NCBI GenBank assembly: GCA_945907245.1
Contig: CAMDTB010000015.1
Span: 1 to 53,180 of the forward strand
DNA: 53,180 nucleotides
From: Rhizobium sp. Q54
GTDB lineage: Bacteria > Pseudomonadota > Alphaproteobacteria > SMXS01
Direction: 5' to 3'
A program made the position numbers and the translations under genes. Below are positions 46,088-53,180 of the stretch, piece after piece. The notes beneath the pieces were generated by a model. That model ran no database searches, was not told where the DNA came from, and worked only from the letters and a program-made list of their open reading frames with translations. Position 1 is the first letter of the stretch. Each line of letters begins with the position of its first letter.

Positions 46088-46519
46088 ATGACCGACCCCG
46101 ACCTGACCCACTTCATCGAGGCGCAGGATTTCGTCTGGCCGCAGGTGATCGCCGAGTTGACGGCGGGACACAAGCGCACTCACTGGATGTGGTTCGTGTT
46201 CCCGCAGATCGCCGGCCTGGGCTTCAGTCACCGGGCGCAGCTTTACGCCATCAGGGACCTGGACCACGCCCGCCGCTACCTGGCCGATCCGGTGCTGGGT
46301 CCGCGGCTGCGCGAGGGCGTCCGGCTGATGCTGCTGCAGGCGGGGCGACCCGTGATCGACGTCCTCGGCTCGCCCGACGACATGAAGTTGCGCTCGTGCC
46401 TTACCCTGTTCCGCGAGGCGGCCGGCGACGCTGATTTCGCCCTGTTCGACGCCGCCCTCGACGCCTTCTACGGCGGCGATCCGGACCCGCGCACTCTCGA
46501 TCTGTTGAACGCGCGCTGA
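46088..46519 (+). CDS. DUF1810 family protein
   Basis: A 143-residue conserved protein of unknown function. The family signature is visible: LTHFIEAQDFVWPQVIAEL at the start, then HWMWFVFPQIAGLG, and YLADPVLGPRLREGVRLML and DDMKLRSCLTLFREA further on. It is soluble and helical. No ribosome site of note precedes the ATG. The gene stands alone between a palindrome and the small DUF1508 gene. Confidence 0.92.
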   Translation: MTDPDLTHFIEAQDFVWPQVIAELTAGHKRTHWMWFVFPQIAGLGFSHRAQLYAIRDLDHARRYLADPVLGPRLREGVRLMLLQAGRPVIDVLGSPDDMKLRSCLTLFREAAGDADFALFDAALDAFYGGDPDPRTLDLLNAR

Positions 46520-46573
46520 CGGCCGGCCGGTGGTACTCTGGTCCGGTTCAAGGCAACCGATGGAGATCGACCC

Positions 46574-46750
46574 ATGGCGCACAAGTTCGAGATCGTGAAG
46601 GACAAGGCCGGCGAGTACCGCGTACGGTTTAAGTACAACGCCGAAACCATGTTCTCGACCGAGGGTTATTCGTCGAAGGCTTCCGCGCAGAACGCCATCG
46701 ACTCCATCAAGAAGAACGGCCCCGACGCGCCGGTCGAGGACAACAGCTAG
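46574..46750 (+). CDS. DUF1508 (YegP-like) protein, 58 aa
   Basis: The short frame encodes one DUF1508 repeat: [20 protein letters not shown], then [21 protein letters not shown] in the expected order ([20 protein letters not shown] here). E. coli YegP has two such repeats; the function is not known. A GGAG stands about 9 bases before the ATG. The single-repeat length is common in this family. Confidence 0.85.
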   Translation: MAHKFEIVKDKAGEYRVRFKYNAETMFSTEGYSSKASAQNAIDSIKKNGPDAPVEDNS

Positions 46751-46824
46751 ACGCCTCGCCGAAAGGACTTGCGGCGCCGCCAGGGGGCGGCCGACAATCT
46801 GCAGCCAACGCTTCGGAGGGGATG

Positions 46825-47601
46825 ATGCCGCGCCGTTTCGTCGACCTGTCGATCTATCTCGAGAACGACGTCGTCTCCGATCCGCCGGGCTTCGGGCCGC
46901 TGATCGACTACGTCACCCACCAGCAAAGCCCGGCCGACATCGCCAGGTTCTTCCCGGGCCTCGCCAAGGAGGACCTGCCCGACGGCGAAGGCTGGGCCAT
47001 CGAATATGTGCGCCTGAACACCCACAACGGCACGCACCTCGACGCGCCCTATCATTTCCACTCCACGATGAACCGGGGCGAACGCGCCTGGACCATCGAC
47101 GAGGTGCCGCTTGAATGGTGCTACGGCGACGGCGTGAAGCTCGACTTCCGCCATTTCGGCGACGGCTACGTGGCGACCGATGCCGACGTCGAGGCGGAAC
47201 TGGATCGCATCGGCTATACCCTGAAGGAGCACGACATCGTGCTGGTCAACACCGCCGCCGGCGCCCGATACGGCCAGCCCGGCTACGTGTCGACCGGCTG
47301 CGGCATGGGCTACAAGGCGACCATGTACCTGCTGGAGCGCGGCGTGCGCCTGACCGGCACCGATGCCTGGAGCTGGGACGCGCCTTTCGTCCACACCGCC
47401 GAGAAATACAGGGAAAGCCACGACGCATCGCTGATCTGGGAAGGCCACAAGGCAGGCCGCCATATCGGCTACTGCCATCTGGAGAAGCTGCACAACCTCG
47501 AGGCGCTGCCGCCCTTTGGCTTCACCATCTCGTGCTTCCCGCACAAGATCCGGGGTGCCTCGGCCGGGTGGACCCGGGCCGTGGCGATCATCGACGAATA
47601 G
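46825..47601 (+). CDS. Cyclase-family metal hydrolase (kynurenine formamidase-like)
   Basis: The 258 residues carry the family metal motif His67-x-Gly-Thr-His71-x-Asp73 with His77 ([12 protein letters not shown]), and further segments [27 protein letters not shown] and a C-terminal [17 protein letters not shown]. Such enzymes hydrolyse formamides, lactams or related bonds; this member is longer than kynurenine formamidase and the substrate is unknown. I prefer the second ATG (46825), because GGAGG is five bases before it and only two before 46822. Confidence 0.9.
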   Translation: MPRRFVDLSIYLENDVVSDPPGFGPLIDYVTHQQSPADIARFFPGLAKEDLPDGEGWAIEYVRLNTHNGTHLDAPYHFHSTMNRGERAWTIDEVPLEWCYGDGVKLDFRHFGDGYVATDADVEAELDRIGYTLKEHDIVLVNTAAGARYGQPGYVSTGCGMGYKATMYLLERGVRLTGTDAWSWDAPFVHTAEKYRESHDASLIWEGHKAGRHIGYCHLEKLHNLEALPPFGFTISCFPHKIRGASAGWTRAVAIIDE

Positions 47602-47719
47602 CGCGCAAATCCTGGCGGTCGGGCGGAGGCCGGCGGTATCAGGAATATTCGTGATATTGCGAGGATCGAAACCTCGCCTCGACCGTTAATGACGCGGGGG
47701 AGAAAGCAGTGGCTACTCC

Positions 47720-47911
47720 ATGCACATGCCATCCCGCGCACTTCATGACATCCAGGACGCCTGCCTTGCGGAACTGAACATGCCGAAGTCCGTACGATTG
47801 ACCGTGACGCAGGACACGACCCTCAGGGCACGGCTGCGCTACATCATTGCTCAGGTGGATGACGCCAAAGTGGCCTCGCGATTATTCCGCGAGGCCATGG
47901 ACGGAATCTGA
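47720..47911 (+). CDS. Small hypothetical protein (63 aa)
   Basis: A short frame with a plausible amphipathic composition (ALHDIQDACLAELNMPKSVR, YIIAQVDDAKVASRLFREAM) but no recognisable family and no good ribosome site before the ATG. It lies in an otherwise empty gap between the cyclase and ThuA-like genes. Could be chance. Confidence 0.35.
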   Translation: MHMPSRALHDIQDACLAELNMPKSVRLTVTQDTTLRARLRYIIAQVDDAKVASRLFREAMDGI

Positions 47912-47984
47912 CCCCCGGCGGCTACGCCGAAGCGATGGAAATGGAGGACGACGGGTCCAGCCGCCCTCCATTCAAAACGTAGCC

Positions 47985-48803
47985 CTACTTTTTCCGCGCC
48001 CAGGCCTTCGCCTCGTCGGACGCCACCCACTTGATGGCGTCGGCGAGGAACTGGCGGAACGCCGGGTTGGAATAGGCGGCCGGGCCGTCGCCAGCCTCGC
48101 TGCACACCACCGGACTGTTGCCGCTGCGCTTGGCCCAGGCAATCAGGTTGGAGCCGTGCGGATGGTTCCAGTTCTGCTGCTGCTCCTTCGGCGCGAGCGG
48201 CGGCGGGTTGAAGTTCGCCGGCGAGAAGTCGTAGTCGCTGCGCAGCAGCGGCAGGATGTCCGGGTTCTTCTCGAACCCCGGCGTCTTGATGTAGATCTCG
48301 TCGGTCACGGTGAAGCCCTTCCCCAGGTTTTTCGTCGCCGGGTGCGACGGGTCGACCACCGACAGGAAATGGGTGCCGTTCCGGTGCGGCTCGCCGCCGC
48401 CGCCGCGATAGCCGGACCCTGGCACCGTCTCGCCGTACAGCTCGCCTTCTTCCAGCATGAACGACGTGCCGGAGATGCCGCGCCAGGTCGACCAGCCCGG
48501 CCACTGCACCAGCGCGTGGTTCAGCAGCACCAGACCCTTGCCGCTGTCGAGCAGCTTGTTGATGGTGTCGATATAGTGGGCCGGCGGCTCCTTGAACGCG
48601 CGCGAGCCGTCATGCTCGGTACCCCACATGTCGTAGAACACCACCGCGTCGTAATCCTTGACGTATTCCGGCCGCAGGATGATCTGCGCCGCCGGCTGCT
48701 CGACCACCGTGGTGTTGAGTTCCTTGTTCTCATCGAAGATGGCGTAGAAGCCGTTGTAGTCGAACGGATGGCCCTTGGTGACCAGCAGAACATTCAGCGT
48801 CAT
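47985..48803 (-). CDS. ThuA-like domain protein
   Basis: The 272-residue protein matches the ThuA (trehalose utilisation) fold, a glutamine-amidotransferase-like domain without its catalytic Cys: LNVLLVTKGHPFDYNGFYAIF at the start, VVFYDMWGTEHDG, GKGLVLLNHALVQWPGW, and GTHFLSVVDPSHPATKNLG. ThuA-type proteins accompany sugar and other catabolic pathways, but their reaction is poorly known. It is divergent from the AtuA-like gene with about 100 bp between, suggesting shared control. Confidence 0.9.
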   Translation of the reverse strand: MTLNVLLVTKGHPFDYNGFYAIFDENKELNTTVVEQPAAQIILRPEYVKDYDAVVFYDMWGTEHDGSRAFKEPPAHYIDTINKLLDSGKGLVLLNHALVQWPGWSTWRGISGTSFMLEEGELYGETVPGSGYRGGGGEPHRNGTHFLSVVDPSHPATKNLGKGFTVTDEIYIKTPGFEKNPDILPLLRSDYDFSPANFNPPPLAPKEQQQNWNHPHGSNLIAWAKRSGNSPVVCSEAGDGPAAYSNPAFRQFLADAIKWVASDEAKAWARKK

Positions 48804-48910
48804 TGTTTACTTCCCCAGTTTTCCCTGCGCCGGGTATATAAGCGGACAGAACGGAACCAGCGCGGGCGCAGGTTATCACATGCGGCGCGGTTGACGAGCG
48901 GGAGATGACG

Positions 48911-50725
48911 ATGAGCAAGACGGTTCGCATCGGTTCGGCCGGCGGTTTCCTGGGCGACAGCTCGGTGGCGGCGCCCCAGCTGATCAAGGGCGGTGATGTA
49001 GACTATCTGATGCTCGACTATCTGGCCGAACTGACCATGTCGGTGCTGGCCAAGGCGCACGCCCGAAACCCGGAGGGCGGCTATGCCCACGATTTCACCG
49101 AGTGGGTGTGGAAGGACAATGTCCGCGAGATCGCCCGCCGCGGCATCAAGATCGTCACCAACGCGGGCGGCGTGAACCCGCGCGCCTGCCGCGCCCGCAT
49201 GGAACAGATCGCCGCCGAAGCCGGCGTGTCGCTGAAGATCGCGGTGGTCGAGGGCGACAACGTCCTCGACCAAGTCGCCGAACTGGCCGCGTCCGGCGTC
49301 ACCGAGATGTATTCGGGCGAGGCGTTCCCGGACCCGTCGCGCATCGCCAGCGCCAACGCCTATCTGGGCGGGCGGCCCATCGCCGAGGCGCTGGCCCGCG
49401 GCGCCGACGTGGTGATCACCGGCCGCGTGGTCGATTCGGCGCTCGTGCTCGGCCCGCTGATGCACGAGTTCGGCTGGGCCGATACCGACTACGACATGAT
49501 GTCGGCCGGCAGCCTTACCGGCCATCTGCTCGAGTGCGGCGCGCAATCGACAGGCGGCATCTGCACCGACTGGGAACAGGTCGAGGACTGGGCCCATATC
49601 GGCTATCCCATCGCCGAGTGCTTCGCCGACGGCAGCTGCATCGTGACCAAGGCGCCGGGCACCGGCGGCATGGTCAATGTCGGGACCATCTCCGAGCAGA
49701 CGCTCTACGAGGTGGGCGACCCGCAGGCCTATCTGCTGCCCGACGTGGCCTGCGACTGGACCCAGGTGAAAATCGAGCAGGTGGGCGAGGACCGCGTCCA
49801 TGTGTCCGGCGCGAAAGGCTCGGCGCCGACCGGCACATTCAAGGTCTGCACGACCTTCGAAGACGGCTACCGTTCGGTCGGCATCCTGCCGGTGCTGGGC
49901 ATGAACGCCGCCGTCAAGGCCGAGCGGCAGGCCGCGGCGCTGCTCGAGCGCCTCGACGAGATGCTGCGCGACCGCAACATGGGCCCGTTCCGGGCAACGA
50001 ACGTCGAGTCCCTCGGCGCGGAAAGCTCCTACGGCGCCCATTCGCGTGCCCGCGACACCCGCGAGGTGGTCTCCAAGATCTCGGTCGAGCACGAGAACAA
50101 GCACGCCTGCGCCCTGTTCAGCCGCGAGCTGACCTCGCCGATGACCTCCATGATGGTCGGCAACACCGGCTGGCACGGCGGCCGGCCCGAGGTGAACAAG
50201 GTGGTGCGGCTGTTCTCGTTTGCCCTGCCGAAGGAGCGTGTGCGCGCCTCCGTCGACATCGGCGGCAAGACCGAGTCCGTCACCCTCACCACCACCGGCG
50301 GGTTCGACCCGGCTGCTATCCGGCGTCCGGCCGTCGCCGACGTGCCGCCGTTGGACAAGGACGCCGTCCGCGTGCGGCTGGTGGATATCGCCTGGGGCCG
50401 GTCCGGCGACAAGGGCGACAAGTTCAACGTCGCGGTCATCGCTCGCAAGCCGGAGTTCATGCCCTATATCCGCGCCGCGCTGACCGAGGAAGTCGTGATG
50501 GAGTGGTTCGCCCACGAGTTCCGCGGCGCGGTCAATCCGAGGGTCGAACGCTTCGACGTCCCCGCCATGCACGCACTCAACTTCCTGCTCCACGAAGCGC
50601 TGGGCGGCGGCGGCATGGCGACCCTGCGGGTCGACCAACTCGCCAAGGGCAAGGCCCAGCAACTGCTGGAAATTTCCGTGCCGATCCCGGTGTCGCTGTC
50701 CAAGGGCATCAAGCTGGCGGCTTAG
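48911..50725 (+). CDS. AtuA-like acyclic terpene utilisation family protein (DUF1446)
   Basis: The 604 residues have an AtuA/DUF1446 domain (VRIGSAGGFLGDSSVAAPQLI, YLMLDYLAELTMSVLA, ADVVITGRVVDSALVLGPLMHEFGW, quoted in parts) and a C-terminal AtuA-like domain (VRLVDIAWGRSGDKGDKFNVAVI). The family is named from the citronellol/geraniol pathway of Pseudomonas, but members occur in other acyl-CoA pathways and the reaction is unknown. I use the ATG at 48911, six bases after GGGAG, over 48905. It is followed by a Rieske oxygenase and an acyl-CoA dehydrogenase. Confidence 0.9.
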   Translation: MSKTVRIGSAGGFLGDSSVAAPQLIKGGDVDYLMLDYLAELTMSVLAKAHARNPEGGYAHDFTEWVWKDNVREIARRGIKIVTNAGGVNPRACRARMEQIAAEAGVSLKIAVVEGDNVLDQVAELAASGVTEMYSGEAFPDPSRIASANAYLGGRPIAEALARGADVVITGRVVDSALVLGPLMHEFGWADTDYDMMSAGSLTGHLLECGAQSTGGICTDWEQVEDWAHIGYPIAECFADGSCIVTKAPGTGGMVNVGTISEQTLYEVGDPQAYLLPDVACDWTQVKIEQVGEDRVHVSGAKGSAPTGTFKVCTTFEDGYRSVGILPVLGMNAAVKAERQAAALLERLDEMLRDRNMGPFRATNVESLGAESSYGAHSRARDTREVVSKISVEHENKHACALFSRELTSPMTSMMVGNTGWHGGRPEVNKVVRLFSFALPKERVRASVDIGGKTESVTLTTTGGFDPAAIRRPAVADVPPLDKDAVRVRLVDIAWGRSGDKGDKFNVAVIARKPEFMPYIRAALTEEVVMEWFAHEFRGAVNPRVERFDVPAMHALNFLLHEALGGGGMATLRVDQLAKGKAQQLLEISVPIPVSLSKGIKLAA

Positions 50726-50741
50726 GCGCGGTGGAAAGATA

Positions 50742-50848
50742 CCCCTCACCCTAACCCTCTCCCACAAGGGGAGAGGGGATGCTGCGGTGCCGTATCGAAC
50801 CCTTCGCCCCTTGTGGGAGAAGGTGGCGCGAAGCGCCGGATGAGGGGT
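50742..50848. repeat. Palindrome (CCCTCACCCTAACCCTCTCCC family)
   Basis: The left part CCCCTCACCCTAACCCTCTC and CCCACAAGGGGAGAGGGG mirrors the right part CCCCTTGTGGGAGAAGG ... GGATGAGGGG. It is a common proteobacterial intergenic repeat. It lies between the AtuA-like and Rieske genes and would interrupt co-transcription if it terminates. Confidence 0.8.
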
Positions 50849-50917
50849 CGCCGCGATAGCGGCGCTACCGCCGATCCGGTAGATTGTCGGCTGGTCGCAT
50901 GCCATACGGGGAATACG

Positions 50918-52093
50918 ATGGACCGCGCGCAAGAGTACAACGCGATCGCCGAGCGCATCGTCGCGCATCATCGGAACGACACGACCGACCAGGCCGACGG
51001 CATCATGGAAGTGCCGGTCAGCTCCTATAGCGCCCCGCGGCGCTGGGCGCGCGAGGTGGAGGTGATCTTCAAGCACCTGCCGGTGATGGTGGCGCTGACC
51101 TGCGAAATTCCGAAGCCGGGCGACTACAAGGCCTGCGAGATGGTCGGCATCCCGCTGCTGATCACCCGCGGCAAGGACGGCAAGCCGCGCGCCTTCATCA
51201 ATGCCTGCCGCCACCGCGGCGCGCCGATCGCCGAGGATGGGCTGGGCCACGCCAACCGGTTCGTGTGCCCCTATCACGGCTGGACGTTCCGCAACGACGG
51301 CTCGCTGTTCGCCGTGTCAGAGGCGCACAAGTTCGGCCAGATCGACAAGGACGACTTCGGCCTGACCGAGTTGTCGTGCGACGAGCGCGCCGGCATGGTC
51401 TTCGCCATCCTGAAGCCGGGCATCGAACTGGACCTGGACGACTGGCTGGGCGGCATGATCGAGGACGTGGCGCCGCATGGTTTCGAGACCTGGCACTTCC
51501 TGACGTCGAAGGAAATGACCGGCGCCAACTGGAAGATCGCCTTCGACGGCTATCTCGAGGGCTACCACTTTTCCACGTTGCACAAGGAAACCATCCTGAA
51601 GGTGACCCTGAACAATCTGATGGAGTTCCACGCCTTCGGACCGCACATGCGGGTCGCCTACGGCACCACCAATATCGGGGTGATGGACGAGGCCAAGCCC
51701 GATGAACTGCACAGGTTCGAGGAGCAGGGCTTCACCTTCGTGCGCACCCTGTTCCCGAACATCTCCATGTATCTGGGCCTGGGGCTCGGGCAGATCGCCC
51801 AGATCATCCCGGGGCCGACGCCGGACAAAAACCGCACCATCCTCTACTATGTGCATCCGCGCCCGCCGAAGGACGCCGAGGAAGAGGCCGCGCTGCTGGC
51901 GACCGCCCAATTCCTCTACGACGTCACCTATGGCGAGGACTACGTCCTGGGCGAGCGCATCCAGAAGAGTCTCAGCGCCCTGCCGTTCGACAATGTGGTG
52001 TTCGGCCGGAACGAGCGCGGCAACCAGTATTTCCATCGCTGGGTGGACTACTACATCAGCGACAACCCGCACGAGCGGCCGCCGGAGCTGTAG
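50918..52093 (+). CDS. Rieske ring-hydroxylating oxygenase, alpha subunit
   Basis: The 391-residue protein has a Rieske 2Fe-2S site Cys97-x-His99 (ACRHRGAP) and Cys117-x2-His120 (CPYHGWTF), then a catalytic domain with a mononuclear-iron motif (FDGYLEGYHFSTLHKE, two His). It should use an external reductase to hydroxylate or demethylate an aromatic or related substrate; no ferredoxin or reductase gene is nearby. The ATG at 50918 follows ACGGGGAA. The frame is open to 50813 but that stretch is the palindromic repeat. Confidence 0.94.
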   Translation: MDRAQEYNAIAERIVAHHRNDTTDQADGIMEVPVSSYSAPRRWAREVEVIFKHLPVMVALTCEIPKPGDYKACEMVGIPLLITRGKDGKPRAFINACRHRGAPIAEDGLGHANRFVCPYHGWTFRNDGSLFAVSEAHKFGQIDKDDFGLTELSCDERAGMVFAILKPGIELDLDDWLGGMIEDVAPHGFETWHFLTSKEMTGANWKIAFDGYLEGYHFSTLHKETILKVTLNNLMEFHAFGPHMRVAYGTTNIGVMDEAKPDELHRFEEQGFTFVRTLFPNISMYLGLGLGQIAQIIPGPTPDKNRTILYYVHPRPPKDAEEEAALLATAQFLYDVTYGEDYVLGERIQKSLSALPFDNVVFGRNERGNQYFHRWVDYYISDNPHERPPEL

Positions 52094-52145
52094 GCGTTGC
52101 GCTTGCGCCGCCGGACCAAACGGCGGTAACGTCCGCGACCTGAAC

Positions 52146-52159
52146 TATACCGGGGTATA
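52146..52159. promoter_or_regulatory. Inverted repeat TATACC-GG-GGTATA before acyl-CoA dehydrogenase
   Basis: Perfect 6-bp arms around GG end 5 bases before the ATG at 52165, where a ribosome site is expected but absent. It could be an operator, or the left arm and the overlapping TATAAAAT could be promoter elements. Confidence 0.4.
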
Positions 52160-52164
52160 AAATC

Positions 52165-53180
<1,016 letters not shown>

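Noticed and set aside
48800-51277. 825-residue open frame opposite the AtuA-like and Rieske genes
   Set aside because: Antisense shadow running through a palindromic repeat and the start regions of two real genes; no domain.

Overview
The window is a stretch of high-GC chromosome, almost certainly from an alphaproteobacterium. The evidence is a CcrM-type GANTC methyltransferase, a split ATP synthase operon (atpI-B-E-b'-b with no atpHAGDC behind it), the mutY / DUF721 (DciA-like) / thiol-oxidoreductase / smc block, a GTTC-N7-GTTC LexA box, and a GGAAC-N17-CGTT general-stress promoter. The genus cannot be fixed from the sequence. Nearly all genes are single-copy chromosomal genes. The first 1.6 kb is the only clearly foreign-looking part.

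Layout. 1-1600: an orphan phage terminase small subunit, an AT-rich exported protein, a PDZ-domain stub and an inverted repeat, together a likely remnant island. 1.7-3.3 kb: a Crp/Fnr regulator, two small proteins and tRNA-Gln. 3.4-7.7 kb: surface polysaccharide genes (wecC, wecB, a nucleotide-sugar epimerase, a DUF218 membrane protein). 7.6-12.9 kb: a leftward operon of ETF-QO, a TPR protein, ispE and a lipoprotein hydrolase. 13-17 kb: DUF1244, a uracil-DNA glycosylase, a soluble lytic transglycosylase, moaB and a small conserved protein. 17-26.4 kb is rich in DNA maintenance: an SOS-box radical SAM protein, rnhB, ccrM, mutY, the DciA-like protein, a DsbA-like lipoprotein and smc. 26.5-29.1 kb: the ATP synthase Fo operon, ending in a good terminator. 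29.3-35.1 kb: a GST, two membrane proteins and a CecR/YbhGFSR-like ABC exporter operon with its TetR regulator. 35.2-38.4 kb: a stress-type DUF883/YqjE pair, a HerA-like ATPase and mtgA. 38.4-43.7 kb: epoxide hydrolase, glutathione peroxidase, an ABC-F ATPase, a GH19 lysozyme-like enzyme and a small HExxH protein. 43.8-45.9 kb: leuA behind an attenuator with a leucine-rich leader peptide. 46-53.2 kb: small conserved proteins, then a probable catabolic cluster (cyclase-family hydrolase, ThuA-like, AtuA-like, Rieske oxygenase alpha subunit, acyl-CoA dehydrogenase cut by the window end).

Regulation is the most informative layer: eight GANTC sites packed upstream of ccrM, a LexA box over the radical SAM promoter, a probable leaderless leu leader peptide with switching hairpins, an EcfG-type promoter before DUF883, paired palindromes inside the tetR promoter, and an apparent ATA start codon for mtgA. 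Six or seven families of large intergenic palindromes (REP/BIME-like) sit in the gaps. No CRISPR array, complete insertion sequence or intact prophage was seen, and I found no clear candidate for a wholly new defence or mobile system.
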